A DNA stretch of 64,000 nucleotides, taken from positions 124,001 to 188,000 of the forward strand of contig NZ_WBIQ01000006.1 of assembly GCF_009749405.1 (NCBI RefSeq), given 5' to 3'. The notes under the pieces are model-generated. The model saw nothing but the letters and a program-made list of their open reading frames with translations, was not told the origin of the DNA and searched no databases. Below, in pieces: positions 55,328 to 64,000 of this stretch (within the stretch, counting starts at the first letter, position 1; every line of letters begins with the position of its first letter). Made by a program: the position numbers and the translations under genes. Source of the DNA: Agromyces lapidis. Its GTDB lineage: Bacteria > Actinomycetota > Actinomycetes > Actinomycetales > Microbacteriaceae.

Positions 55328-56986
55328 TCAGCCCCGGGCGATCGCCCGCCCGGCCGCCCGGCCGGTGAAGAGGCATCCGCCGAGGAAGGTGCCCTCGAGC
55401 GCCCGGTAGCCGTGCACGCCGCCGCCGCCGAAGCCCGACGCCTCGCCCGCCGCGTACAGCCCGGGAACGGGCGCGCCGTCGGCGTCGAGCGCGCGCGAGT
55501 CGAGGTCGGTCTGAATGCCGCCGAGGCTCTTGCGGGTGAGGATGTGCAGCTTCACCGCGATGAGCGGTCCGGCTTCGGGGTCGAGGAATCGATGCGGCGT
55601 CGCCACCCGGATGAGCTTGTCGCCGCGGTACTTGCGCGCACCCCGCAGGGCGGTGATCTGGAGGTCCTTCGTGAACTCGTTCTCGATCTCGCGGTCGTGC
55701 GCGTGCACCTCGCGCTCGATGTTCGCGGTGTCGAGCGGCGCGTCGGGGGAGAGGGCGCGCATCCGCTCGAGCAGCTCGTCGAGGGTGTCGGCGACGATGA
55801 AGTCGACGCCGTGCTCCTTGAACGCCTCGACCGGTGCGGGAGCGCCCGGCCGAACGCGTTGGGCGAGCAGCTTCAGGTCTTTGCCCGTGAGATCGGGGTT
55901 CTGCTCGCTGCCCGAGAGCGCGAACTCCTTCTCGATGATCTTCTGGGTGAGCACGAACCACGAGTGCCCGTGGCCGGTCGCCATGAGGTGCTCGAGCGTG
56001 CCGAGCGTGTCGAACCCGGGGAAGAGCGGCGGCGGCAGCCGGCGCCCCGCTGCGTCGAACCAGAGCGACGACGGACCGGGCAGGATGCGGATGCCGTGCA
56101 GCGGCCACACCGGGTCCCAGTTGGTGATGCCCTCGGTGTAGTGCCACATGCGGTCGCCGTTCACGAGCCGCGCACCGGATGCCTCGGCGATGCCGAGCAT
56201 GCGTCCGTCGACGTGGGCGGGCACGCCCGAGAGCATCTCGGCGGGCGGCTCGCCGAGCCGCGCCGGCCACGCCGCGCGCACGAGCTCGTGGTTGCCGCCG
56301 ATGCCGCCGGACGAGACCACCACTGCGGGAGCCCGCAGCTCGAAGTCGCCGACGACGTCGCGGTTCGAGGCCTCGCCCCGCGCCGCGTCGTCGGGCGCCA
56401 GCACGGCGCCGCGCACGCCGACGACCGCGCCGCCCTCGACGATGAGCTCGTCGACCCTGTGGCGGTGGCGGAACTCGACGAGTCCTGCGGCCTCCCCGGC
56501 CCTCACCCGCGCGATGAAGGGCGCGAGCACGCCCGGCCCGGTGCCCCAGGTGATGTGGAACCGCGGCACGGAGTTGCCGTGGCTGATCGCCTGCCCGGCG
56601 CCGCGTTCGGCCCATCCGACGACCGGGAAGAAGCGCACCCCCTTCTCGTGCAGCCAGGCGCGCTTCTCACCGGCGGCGAACTCGAGGTACGCCTCGGCCC
56701 AGCGCCGGCCCCACTCGTCCTCCTCGCGGTCGAACGCCGCGGTGCCCTCCCAGTCCTGGCGGGCGAGGTCGAGCGAGTCCTTCACCCCCATGCGCCGCTG
56801 TTCGGGCGAGTCGACGAGGAACAGGCCGCCGAAGGACCAGTGGGCCTGGCCGCCGAGGCTCGCCGCGGGCTCCTGGTCGACGACGACGACGCGGCGGCCG
56901 GCGTCGACGAGTTCGGACGCCGCGACGAGGCCGGCGAGGCCGGCACCGACGATGATCGCATCGGGGGTGGATGCTGCTGCTGCCAC
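55328..56986 (-). CDS. FAD-binding dehydrogenase, fumarate-reductase/ketosteroid-dehydrogenase-like
   Basis: A 552-residue flavoprotein. The N-terminal dinucleotide site is IIVGAGLAGLVAASELVDAG followed by VVVVDQEP. HWSFGGLFLVDSPEQRRMGV, VVVSSGGIGGNHELVRAAWP and C-terminal LYAAGEASGFGGGGVHGYRALEGTFLGGCLF (split here as the second FAD region) are typical of FAD-dependent 2 family proteins. The natural substrate is unknown; relatives are often named KstD-like. GTG 56986 has GAAGGAG 5 nt upstream; longer frame rejected. It follows the globin gene in the same direction with a 38-nt gap. Confidence 0.88.
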   Translation of the reverse strand: MAAAASTPDAIIVGAGLAGLVAASELVDAGRRVVVVDQEPAASLGGQAHWSFGGLFLVDSPEQRRMGVKDSLDLARQDWEGTAAFDREEDEWGRRWAEAYLEFAAGEKRAWLHEKGVRFFPVVGWAERGAGQAISHGNSVPRFHITWGTGPGVLAPFIARVRAGEAAGLVEFRHRHRVDELIVEGGAVVGVRGAVLAPDDAARGEASNRDVVGDFELRAPAVVVSSGGIGGNHELVRAAWPARLGEPPAEMLSGVPAHVDGRMLGIAEASGARLVNGDRMWHYTEGITNWDPVWPLHGIRILPGPSSLWFDAAGRRLPPPLFPGFDTLGTLEHLMATGHGHSWFVLTQKIIEKEFALSGSEQNPDLTGKDLKLLAQRVRPGAPAPVEAFKEHGVDFIVADTLDELLERMRALSPDAPLDTANIEREVHAHDREIENEFTKDLQITALRGARKYRGDKLIRVATPHRFLDPEAGPLIAVKLHILTRKSLGGIQTDLDSRALDADGAPVPGLYAAGEASGFGGGGVHGYRALEGTFLGGCLFTGRAAGRAIARG

Positions 56987-57024
56987 AGTGACTCCTTCGT
57001 CGCTTCGGGTGGTGGCGGTGGACC

Positions 57025-57411
57025 TCAGTCGTCGAAGGTGTTCACCATCGCGAAAGCGGCTCGCTGGAGATAATCCCACAGTGTCTCCTCGGCGAGCGGC
57101 GGGAGCTCGAGCGAGTCGACGGCGGTGCGCATGTGGGCGAGCCAGCGGTCGCGGGCGTCGGGGTTCACCGTGAACGGCTGGTGGCGCAGTCTGAGGCGCG
57201 GGTGGCCGCGCTCTTCGCTGTAGGTGCCGGGGCCGCCCCAGTACTGCTCGAGGAAGAGCTGGAGGCGCAGCGCCGCAGGGCCGAGGTCTTCTTCGGGGTA
57301 CATCGGCTTCAGCACCGGGTCGCCGGCGACGCCGCGGTAGAACTCGGCGACGAGCTTCTCGAAGGTCGGTCGGCCGCCGACCTCGTCGTAGAACGATCGG
57401 ATCTCGGTCAT
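57025..57411 (-). CDS. glbO: Truncated haemoglobin, group II (trHbO-like)
   Basis: A 128-residue 2-on-2 globin. YDEVGGRPTFEKLVAEFYRGVAGD starts the fold, YWGGPGTYSEERGHPRL and RLRHQPFTV give the distal region and proximal F-helix His, and DRWLAHM contains the group-II TrpG8. It binds O2 and may handle NO or peroxide. The ATG overlaps the MscS stop by 4 nt (ATGA), so it is expressed with the channel; the flavin dehydrogenase follows. Confidence 0.93.
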   Translation of the reverse strand: MTEIRSFYDEVGGRPTFEKLVAEFYRGVAGDPVLKPMYPEEDLGPAALRLQLFLEQYWGGPGTYSEERGHPRLRLRHQPFTVNPDARDRWLAHMRTAVDSLELPPLAEETLWDYLQRAAFAMVNTFDD

Positions 57412-58535
57412 GCCGCGCCTCCGTCGGGGGTGTTCGGCGGGGTCGGCGTCGTGCCGCCGCCAGTGCCGCGCGGCAGGCGCGGCGCCCGGTTCTTCGGCTT
57501 CTTCACGGGCTGGCCGGGCACGACGCTATTCGGCGAGGTGCGCGGCGGCTTCGCGCCCTTCACGCGGGTGGCGCCGTCGAACCCGGTGAGCACGACGCTC
57601 GCGAGGCTCGGGAGCTTCAGCTCCATCTCGTCGAGCGTGCGCTTCAGCCGCATCCGGAGCTCGCGGGCGACGTCGTCCTTCGCGGAGGAACGCACCTTCA
57701 TGACGATCCGCAGCACGAGCGCATCGGCCGAGATCGACTCGAGCCCCCAGACCTCGGGCTTCTCGAGCACGCGCGAACGCCACTTGCTCGAGTGCGCCAT
57801 CTCGGTCGCGGTGCGCAGCAGTTCGGTCTCGACGGCGTCGACGTCGGCGTCGTAGGGCACGGCGAGGTCGATGATGACCCGCGCCCAGCCCTGCGACATG
57901 TTGCCGACCCGCAGGATCTCGCCGTTGCGCACGAACCAGAGGGTTCCGTTGACGTCGCGGACCGTCGTGATGCGGATCCGCACCTCCTCGACGATGCCGG
58001 TGGCGGGGCCGAGGTCGACGACGTCGCCCACGCCGAGCTGGTCCTCGACGACCATGAAGATGCCGTTGAGGGCGTCTTTCACGATGTTCTGCGCGCCGAA
58101 GCCGAGGCCGGCGCCGACGGCCGCCGTCAGCAGCGCGAACGAGCCGAGGATCTGCTCGTTGATGGTCGTGACGATGAGCAGCACCACGACGATGAAGAGC
58201 GTCACGTTGACGATGTTGGTGAGCACCGTGCCGAGCGTGCGGGTGCGCTGCACGACGCGCACGGCCGCGAGCGGCGAGGCCTGCAGCGCCTGCGTGTCGG
58301 TGACGTCCTGCTTCTTCTTGACGCCCGTGACGATCTGCTTGACGACCCGCTCGATGACGAAGTGCAGCACCCAGCGGATCAGCAGCGCGATGGCGATGAT
58401 CATCGCGATCGAGATCAGCTTGCCGAGCATGACGTCCCAGTTGTCGGCCCAGAACTGCGCGATGCTCGCCCAGAAATCACCGCTCACCGGGTTGTTCTCC
58501 GTCTCATCGACGGCGGGCTCTGCAAAACCGAACAT
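57408..58535 (-). CDS. Small-conductance mechanosensitive channel, MscS family
   Basis: A 375-residue membrane protein. TM1 is LGKLISIAMIIAIALLIRWV (about 38-57), TM2 about 100-125, and the pore helix and beta domain follow from AAVGAGLGFGAQNIVKDALNGIFMV with the conserved GAQN...D pattern, then EDQLGVGDVVDLG and VRNGEILRVGNMSQGW. The C-terminal tail is Pro/Gly/Lys-rich. It opens under membrane tension to release solutes. Its -10-like TAGACT (58544-58549) uses the pepN TAG stop. Overlaps the globin gene by 4 nt. Confidence 0.9.
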   Translation of the reverse strand: MFGFAEPAVDETENNPVSGDFWASIAQFWADNWDVMLGKLISIAMIIAIALLIRWVLHFVIERVVKQIVTGVKKKQDVTDTQALQASPLAAVRVVQRTRTLGTVLTNIVNVTLFIVVVLLIVTTINEQILGSFALLTAAVGAGLGFGAQNIVKDALNGIFMVVEDQLGVGDVVDLGPATGIVEEVRIRITTVRDVNGTLWFVRNGEILRVGNMSQGWARVIIDLAVPYDADVDAVETELLRTATEMAHSSKWRSRVLEKPEVWGLESISADALVLRIVMKVRSSAKDDVARELRMRLKRTLDEMELKLPSLASVVLTGFDGATRVKGAKPPRTSPNSVVPGQPVKKPKNRAPRLPRGTGGGTTPTPPNTPDGGAA

Positions 58536-58546
58536 GGTTGGCAAGT

Positions 58547-61117
58547 CTACTGAGCCCCACCCGAGAGCTCGCTGGCATCGCGCGACCGTGCGGCGAGCGC
58601 CCGGTCGAGCTCGGCGAGGTGCTCGGAGACGATGCGGTGCATCGAGGCGGGCTCGGGGTGCTCGGCGAGCCACGCGCGGGTGAGCTCGGCGAGCTCCACG
58701 TCGACGAGGGGACTCGGGAAGAGCCGCGTCGAGAGGATCGCGGCCATGTTGTACGAGCGCTCCTCCCAGACGCGGGGCATCGCATCGAGGTACTCGCGCG
58801 CGACGGCGGCGAGGAGCTCGGGTGCGTTCGTGCGGCGCCAGCCGTCGGCGATCGCGCGCGCGAGGTCGTTCGACAGGCCGGTGTCGGTCATCGCGCGCCG
58901 CCACGCGGCATCCTTCACCGCCTGGTCGGGGCGGGCGGCGCGCGCCGTCTCGGCGAGCTGCCGCCCCTTGGCGGTGTCGTCGGCGGCGAGCGTCGCCGCG
59001 AGCTCCTCGTCGTCGCCGGCGCCGAGCGCGGCGCGCGCGATCACGAGCTCCCAGCGCAGGTCGAGGTCGATCTCGAGCCCGGCGAGGGCGATCGTGCCCT
59101 CGAGGAGGCTGCCGAGCACGTCTCCGTGCGCGGCGGTCGTCGCGAGGCGGGTGAAGGCCTTCACGAACTGCAGCTGGGCATCGGACCCCGCGGGCGCCAG
59201 CTCGGCGAGCGCCCAGATCGCGTCGCCCGCCTCGTCGGAGAGCCGTTCGCGGTGCTCGTCGGCGAGGTAGCGGCCGAGGGCGAGCTCGAGCCGGCCGAGG
59301 GCGAGCGCGCGGGCCGACGACTGGGTCTCGTGCCCGATCGAGGCGAGCACGAGACGCACGAACGCTGCGGCCGGGAGTTCGGCGTCGCGCACCGCGTCCC
59401 ATGCCGAACCGAGCACGACGGCGCGGGCCACCGGGTCGGCGAGCTCGGCGAGGTGGTGCACGGCCGTGTCGAAGGAGTGCGCATCGAGCCGGACCTTGGC
59501 GTACGTGAGGTCGTCGTCGTTCACGAGGAGGAGGTCGGGCATGGTCTCGCCGACGAGCTCGGGCAGTTCGGTGCGCGCACCGTCGACGTCGAGCTCGACG
59601 CGGAAGGAACGGGTCAGCCCGGCGTCGCCGAGCGTGTAGCCGCCGATCGCGAGACGGTGGGGCCGCAGGGTCGGATGCGACGGCGCCGCCGTCTGCTCGA
59701 GGTGCGCGGCCGTGATCGTGCCCGAGGCATCCTGTTCGACGATCGCGCGCAGCGTGTTGACGCCCGCCGTCTCGAGCCAGAGCTGCGACCACCGGGTGAG
59801 CTCGCGCCCGCTCGCCCGCTCGAGCTCGTCGAGCAGGTCTCGCAGGGTCGCGTTGCCGCCGGCGTTGGCGGCGAGGTACGCGCCGACGCCGCGCTGGAAG
59901 GCCTCGAGCCCGACCCAGGCGACGAGCTGCTTCAGCACCGAGGCGCCCTTGTCGTAGGTGATGGCGTCGAAGTTCACCTCGACGTCTTCGAGGTCGCGGA
60001 TCTCGGCGACGATCGGGTGCGTCGACGGGAGCTGGTCCTGCTCGGCGGCGTGCGTCTTCTCATCGCTCGCGAAGGTCGCCCAGACGCCGGTGAACTCGGT
60101 GACCTGCGACGTCGCGAGGGTCGAAGCCCACGTCGCGAACGACTCGTTGAGCCACAGGTCGTTCCACCACTTCATGGTGACCGAGTTGCCGAACCACATG
60201 TGGCTGAGCTCGTGCAGCACGACGATCGCGCGCTGCTCGCGGCGGGCGTCGGAGACGCGGGAGCGGAACAGGTACGACTCGTTGAAGGTGACCGCACCGA
60301 CGTTCTCCATCGCGCCCCAGTTGTACTCGGGCACGAAGATCTGGTCGTACTTGCCGTACGGGTACGGCACGCCGAAGGCCCGCTCGTAGAACGCGAGCCC
60401 CGCCTGCACCGTCTGGAACATCATCTCGGGGTCGGCGTACTCGGCGAGCGAGGCGCGGGTGAAGAGGCCGAGCGGCACCTCGCGGCCGTCGACGCTCGTC
60501 GCGGTGCCGCGCCAGCTCGCGTACGGGCCGGCGATGATCGCCACGATGTAGCTCGAGATGACCGGCCCGGTCTCGAACGCCCAGGTGGCGTGGCCGGATG
60601 CCTCGGGGCCGGCCACCGGCTCGGGCGACGGGGCGTTCGACAGCACGCTCCAGTGCGCGGGCGCGGTGATCGTGAAGCGCACGCCCGCCTTCAGGTCGGG
60701 CTGGTCGAAGACGGCGTACACGCGGTTCGCCTCGGCGACGGCGAACTCGGTGTACAGGTAGGTCTCGCCGTCGACGGGGTCGACGAAGCGGTGAAGGCCC
60801 TCGCCGCTGTTCGTGTAGCGGGCGTCGGCGACGACGCGCAACTCGTTCTCTGCGGCGAGTCCGTCGAGCCTGATGCGGGTGCCGTCGCTCACCTCGGCCG
60901 GGTCGAGCGGTCGCCCGTTGAGCACGACCTCGTGCACGCGCTCGGTGCACGCCTCGATGAAGGTCGAGGCCCCGGCGACGCCGCCGAATCGGGCGATCGT
61001 CTCGCTGCGGAAGGTCTCGCCGTCGCCCGTGAGGTCGAGCACGACCTCGTAGCTCGGGGAGTCGACGGTCGTCGCCCGCTCCTCGGCTTCGATGCGGGTG
61101 AGGTTGGCAGCAGGCAT
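58547..61117 (-). CDS. pepN: Aminopeptidase N (M1 family)
   Basis: Zinc aminopeptidase of 856 residues that trims N-terminal residues from peptides. The exopeptidase motif GAMENVGAVTF precedes HELSHMWFGNSVTMKWWNDL with zinc ligands His302, His306 and Glu325 (LNES) and catalytic Glu303. The N-terminal beta domain (residues 1-190) and the long ERAP-like helical C-terminal domain are complete, as usual for actinobacterial PepN. No signal peptide. AAAGGGA lies about 6 nt before the ATG. TAG stop shared with the mscS -10. Confidence 0.96.
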   Translation of the reverse strand: MPAANLTRIEAEERATTVDSPSYEVVLDLTGDGETFRSETIARFGGVAGASTFIEACTERVHEVVLNGRPLDPAEVSDGTRIRLDGLAAENELRVVADARYTNSGEGLHRFVDPVDGETYLYTEFAVAEANRVYAVFDQPDLKAGVRFTITAPAHWSVLSNAPSPEPVAGPEASGHATWAFETGPVISSYIVAIIAGPYASWRGTATSVDGREVPLGLFTRASLAEYADPEMMFQTVQAGLAFYERAFGVPYPYGKYDQIFVPEYNWGAMENVGAVTFNESYLFRSRVSDARREQRAIVVLHELSHMWFGNSVTMKWWNDLWLNESFATWASTLATSQVTEFTGVWATFASDEKTHAAEQDQLPSTHPIVAEIRDLEDVEVNFDAITYDKGASVLKQLVAWVGLEAFQRGVGAYLAANAGGNATLRDLLDELERASGRELTRWSQLWLETAGVNTLRAIVEQDASGTITAAHLEQTAAPSHPTLRPHRLAIGGYTLGDAGLTRSFRVELDVDGARTELPELVGETMPDLLLVNDDDLTYAKVRLDAHSFDTAVHHLAELADPVARAVVLGSAWDAVRDAELPAAAFVRLVLASIGHETQSSARALALGRLELALGRYLADEHRERLSDEAGDAIWALAELAPAGSDAQLQFVKAFTRLATTAAHGDVLGSLLEGTIALAGLEIDLDLRWELVIARAALGAGDDEELAATLAADDTAKGRQLAETARAARPDQAVKDAAWRRAMTDTGLSNDLARAIADGWRRTNAPELLAAVAREYLDAMPRVWEERSYNMAAILSTRLFPSPLVDVELAELTRAWLAEHPEPASMHRIVSEHLAELDRALAARSRDASELSGGAQ

Positions 61118-61153
61118 GGACGATCCCTTTCGTGGCGAGTGCGCCCAGCCAGC

Positions 61154-61891
61154 CTAGCGAGCCGGACGGTGCCCGTTCGGCGGCTCCAGCACGCCGAGCT
61201 CGTACGCGATGATGACGAGCTGCACCCGATCGCGTGCGCCGAGCTTCTGCAGCACCCGCCCGACGTGCGTCTTCACCGTCGACTCGGAGAGGAAGAAGCG
61301 TTCGGCGAGCTCGGTGTTGTTGAGTCCTTCGGCGATCGCCTGCAGGATCTCGCGCTCGCGGGCGGTCAGCGCGTCGAGCGGCCCGGGCGCGGCGGCCGCA
61401 GGTGCGCGGACGTCGGAGCCCGCGGGCAGGTCTTCGGCGAAGAGCTCGAGCATGCGCCTCGTCACCCGCGGCGAGAGGGCCGCCTCACCTGCATGCACGG
61501 TGCGGATCGCGGTCACGAGCTCCTGCGGACGCACATCCTTCAGCAGGAACCCGCTCGCGCCCGCACGGATCGCCGCGAAGGCGTACTCGTCGAGGTCGAA
61601 GGTGGTGAGCACGATGATGCGGGTCTCGGGATGCCTCGCGCTGACCTCCGCGGTTGCGGCGATGCCGTCCATGCCGGGCATCCGCACGTCCATCAGCAGC
61701 ACGTCGACCCGCGTCGTGTCGACGAGCCCGAGCGCCGCGCGGCCGTCGGCGGCCTCGCCGACCACGTCGATGCCCGACTCGGCTTCGAGCACGAGCCGGA
61801 ACCCGGTGCGCACGAGCGCCTGGTCGTCGACGAGGCCGACCCGGATCGGAGCGGGGGACGGCTGGTGCGGTTCGTGCAGGGCGTCGGTCAT
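61154..61891 (-). CDS. LuxR/NarL-family response regulator
   Basis: A 245-residue two-component regulator. The receiver domain has acidic pocket D22-D23, phospho-acceptor D68 (LLMDVRMPGMDG), LTTFD and the switch Lys in FLLKDVRP. The C-terminal NarL-type HTH is LTAREREILQAIAEGLNNTELAERF with STVKTHVGRVLQKLGARDR. The ATG overlaps the sensor kinase stop by 4 nt, so they form one system. The likely target is the adjacent ABC permease operon (inference). Confidence 0.94.
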   Translation of the reverse strand: MTDALHEPHQPSPAPIRVGLVDDQALVRTGFRLVLEAESGIDVVGEAADGRAALGLVDTTRVDVLLMDVRMPGMDGIAATAEVSARHPETRIIVLTTFDLDEYAFAAIRAGASGFLLKDVRPQELVTAIRTVHAGEAALSPRVTRRMLELFAEDLPAGSDVRAPAAAAPGPLDALTAREREILQAIAEGLNNTELAERFFLSESTVKTHVGRVLQKLGARDRVQLVIIAYELGVLEPPNGHRPAR

Positions 61892-63261
61892 TCGGCTTCG
61901 TCCTTCGCTGGGTCGGTCCGGGCGCCTTCCGGCGCGTCGTCGGGTGCGTCGTGGGATGCGTCGTGGGGGAGCCGCTCGGGCTCGGGAAGCCCGAGCGTCG
62001 CGTGCAGCCGCCAGCCGCGTCCGGGGAGGGGCCCGGCCTCGAGGGCGCCGCCGTGGAGCGCCGCCCGTTCGCGCAGACCCGCGATCCCCCGGCCGGCGCC
62101 CCGTGTGGCGGTCGCGCCGCCCTTCCCGTCATGCGGGGCGTCGTCGTCGACCGTGATCTCGACGGCATCGGGGCGATGCTCGACGCGGACGTCGACGCGG
62201 TGCGCGCGCTCGCCGTGTCGGAGCGCGTTCGTGAGCCCCTCCTGCACGATCCGGTAGACCGCGAGGCCCGTCGCGGCGTCATCGGTCGGCACGCCGACGG
62301 TGGTGAGCGTGACCGGCATCCCCGTGTCGCGGAAGCCCTCGACGAGCTCGGGCAGGGCGCTGAGGCCCGGCTGCGGGGCGAGTTCGGCGGGTTCGGCGTC
62401 GGGCCCCGTGAGCACCCCCAGCATGCGCCGCATCTCGCCGAGCGCGTCGCGCCCCGTCTCGGCGACGCTCCGCATCACCTCGGCGGCGCGTTCGGGGTCG
62501 CGCCCGACGGTGGCCGCGGAGCCGTCGGCGAGCGTCACCATGACGGTGAGGCCGTGCGAGACGATGTCGTGCAGTTCACGCGCGATGCGCGCGCGTTCGG
62601 CGGCGGCCGCGAGCCGGGCCTGCTGGTCGCGTTCGCGGGCGAGGTCGTGCGCGCGGGCGATGAGCGCATCGAGGTAGCGGCGGCGATTGCCGACGGTGAC
62701 GCCGATGAGCGTCGCGATGAGCATGACCACGGCGTACTGCATGGAGGCGGCGCCAGGGCCGCCGACGAGCTCGGGGCCGGGCAGGAGCGCGATGGCGACG
62801 AACCAGGTGGCGAGGTACGCGGCGACCGTCGAGACGGCGACCGAGACGGCGAAGCCGATCCACGCGGCCTTCGTCGAACGGTAGACGCCGAGGCCGTAGA
62901 GCGCGAACAGCATCGGGTAGACGTCGCTCCCGCTGAGCGGGTACACCATGAGGCACACGAGCCACGCGACGGCCATCACGAGCCACGGCTGCGAGCGCCG
63001 GAACAGCAGCAGTGCGGCCGTGCCGATCGCGATGCCCACGAGCTGCAGCACGGTGGTCCAGAGCGGCGGCTCGGGATCGTCGGTCGCGAGCACGATCGTG
63101 GTGATGAACGTCGGCACCAGATAGGCGGCGGCGATGAGCGAGTCGGTGAGTCGCGGATGCCTCGCCCAGAACTGCCGGATCACCCCCGGCGGCTTGGGCA
63201 GACGCAATTCTCCCCCGACCGCCGAAGCCGGGCGGCCGGGGGAGAACGGTGCTTCCGTCAT
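61888..63261 (-). CDS. Sensor histidine kinase, HisKA_3 (DesK/NarX-like)
   Basis: A 457-residue membrane kinase. About 5-6 N-terminal membrane segments (residues 45-190) lack a large outside loop, suggesting it senses within the membrane. The dimerisation motif ERARIARELHDIVSHGLTVM has His231; the ATPase domain has LTNALRHGERA (N box), DDDAPHD and RGAGRGIAGLRERAALHGG (G boxes). TAGAGT 7 nt before the ATG overlaps the stop of the ABC permease gene. Small-loop kinases of this type beside ABC-2 permeases often respond to cell-envelope stress (family knowledge). Confidence 0.93.
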   Translation of the reverse strand: MTEAPFSPGRPASAVGGELRLPKPPGVIRQFWARHPRLTDSLIAAAYLVPTFITTIVLATDDPEPPLWTTVLQLVGIAIGTAALLLFRRSQPWLVMAVAWLVCLMVYPLSGSDVYPMLFALYGLGVYRSTKAAWIGFAVSVAVSTVAAYLATWFVAIALLPGPELVGGPGAASMQYAVVMLIATLIGVTVGNRRRYLDALIARAHDLARERDQQARLAAAAERARIARELHDIVSHGLTVMVTLADGSAATVGRDPERAAEVMRSVAETGRDALGEMRRMLGVLTGPDAEPAELAPQPGLSALPELVEGFRDTGMPVTLTTVGVPTDDAATGLAVYRIVQEGLTNALRHGERAHRVDVRVEHRPDAVEITVDDDAPHDGKGGATATRGAGRGIAGLRERAALHGGALEAGPLPGRGWRLHATLGLPEPERLPHDASHDAPDDAPEGARTDPAKDEAE

Positions 63262-63268
63262 AGGCAGG

Positions 63269-63274
63269 ACTCTA
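63269..63274 (-). promoter_or_regulatory. -10 box of the sensor kinase gene, overlapping the permease stop
   Basis: TAGAGT on the minus strand begins with the permease TAG stop (63274-63272) and ends 7 nt before ATG 63261. Confidence 0.4.
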
Positions 63275-64000
63275 CGCGTCCCGGCGCTTGAGGAGCACGG
63301 TTGCGCCGGCGAGGGAGACCCCCACCCAGGCCAGCACCACCAGGAGGCTCTGCCATGCGTTCGGGCCGACGATGTCCGCGGAGTCCGCGCCGATGGCGGT
63401 GAACATCGTCATGCCCGCACTGGAGAGCAGGTAGGGGATCATGTCGTGCGCCCACTCGGCGGGGATCAGCTGCAGCACGGTCGGCAGGAGGAGCAGCAGG
63501 CCGAGGACGGCGGCGATGCCGCCCGCGCTCGAGCGGAGCATCGTGCCGACGCCGAGGGCGAAGACGGCGACGAGCGCGAGGTAGAGCGCACCGCCGGCGA
63601 GGGAGAGGAGCACGTCGTCCTGGAACAGGTTCGCCGAGACATCCACACCCGCGAAGACGATCGACGAGGTGAGGAAGGCGGCGAGGTTCGCGACGAGCCC
63701 GATGACGAAGGTCGCGACGAAGAGCACGACGGCCTTGCCCGCGAGGGCGGGCAGACGCTTCGGCACCGCGGTGAGCGTCGAGCGGATCATGCCGGTCGTG
63801 TACTCGCCGCTGATGACGAGCACGCCGAGCACGCCGACGACGAGCTGACCGAAGTAGACGCCGAACACCGCGGACTGCAGCACGAGCTGGGTCTGCTCGG
63901 CGGCGGGCACGCTCGACCCGTCCATGCCGCCGTCCATGCCGTACGCCATGCTGAACGACATCAGCAGCGCCATGCCGAGCGAGATCGCGATGACGATCAG
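63272..64000 (-). CDS. ABC-2 type transporter permease, C-terminal part
   Basis: The N-terminus is beyond the right edge; 242 codons are visible. The protein has at least five membrane segments: VYFGQLVVGVLGVLVI, VVLFVATFVIGLVANLAAFL, ALYLALVAVFALGVGTML, GIAAVLGLLLLLPTVL and LLVVLAWVGVSLAGATVLL. ISGEYTTGMIRSTLTAVPKR is the cytoplasmic coupling segment of ABC-2 permeases such as the BcrB/NatB group. Its ATPase partner should lie to the right. It is followed by the kinase and regulator genes 10 nt downstream. Confidence 0.88.
   Translation of the reverse strand: MIVIAISLGMALLMSFSMAYGMDGGMDGSSVPAAEQTQLVLQSAVFGVYFGQLVVGVLGVLVISGEYTTGMIRSTLTAVPKRLPALAGKAVVLFVATFVIGLVANLAAFLTSSIVFAGVDVSANLFQDDVLLSLAGGALYLALVAVFALGVGTMLRSSAGGIAAVLGLLLLLPTVLQLIPAEWAHDMIPYLLSSAGMTMFTAIGADSADIVGPNAWQSLLVVLAWVGVSLAGATVLLKRRDA

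Noticed and set aside
58538-62257. 1239-codon plus-strand frame spanning pepN and the response regulator
   Set aside because: Crosses two well-defined opposite-strand genes and their boundary; no own start signal.

Overview
The window is a strongly G+C-rich actinobacterial chromosome segment, with G or C at almost every third codon position and no plasmid, phage, IS or CRISPR signature. Several features point to Microbacteriaceae (an Agromyces- or Leifsonia-like genus, by inference): the block xerC - M23 peptidase - rpsB - tsf - pyrH - frr - cdsA, a GlgE-type alpha-glucan cluster, GatCAB, a hendecad-repeat DivIVA-like cytoskeletal protein, and many TANNNT -10 boxes placed 6-7 nt before start codons. 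The genus call is not proven.

Layout. 1-8 kb: edge of a yraN gene, a metallophosphodiesterase overlapping xerC, an M23 peptidase, then the ribosome/lipid block rpsB-tsf (strong terminator) and pyrH-frr-cdsA-DivIVA-domain protein. 8-16.6 kb: a secreted lytic transglycosylase-like protein, a small zinc-site protein with a coupled hydrolase, a second hydrolase of atypical codon use, an AI-2E family permease, a coiled-coil DivIVA-like protein, and a large membrane protein coupled to a CnoX-like thioredoxin/TPR protein. 16.7-26 kb: glgB and glgE (minus), glgP (plus), ybaK and glgX (minus), which build and break down alpha-glucan by the maltose-1-phosphate route. 26-35 kb: cysteine desulfurase, DUF1269 protein, mnmA and ligA, then gatCAB; these serve tRNA thiolation, DNA ligation and Gln-tRNA formation. 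35-42 kb: a Gly-rich protein, dinB, a GerW-like protein, and a TPP riboswitch controlling ykoE-ykoD-ykoC (thiamine-precursor ECF transporter) plus an overlapping P-loop kinase. 42-49 kb: an S11 peptidase homologue lacking catalytic residues, a zincin, tRNA-His, orn, tRNA-Arg(UCU), a CPA2 antiporter, nadE, a tandem palindromic repeat, small proteins and an aldo/keto reductase. 49-58.5 kb: an SSB paralogue, a lipoprotein, ettA, two thioesterases, a DUF2231 membrane protein beside a Rieske protein, a flavin dehydrogenase, a truncated haemoglobin and an MscS channel. 58.5-64 kb: pepN and an ABC-2 permease / histidine kinase / response regulator operon running off the right edge.

The content is mostly core genome and I found no defence island or biosynthetic cluster. 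The signals I rate highest are: a TPP aptamer followed by a hairpin that buries the ykoE ribosome-binding site; 14 uninterrupted 11-residue repeats in the DivIVA-like protein; an internal lipobox in the 637-residue membrane protein; a catalytically dead S11 homologue; leaderless promoters, including TAG stop codons that double as the -10 box of the next gene; and a recurring GGATGC/GCATCC word that appears to override codon preference.
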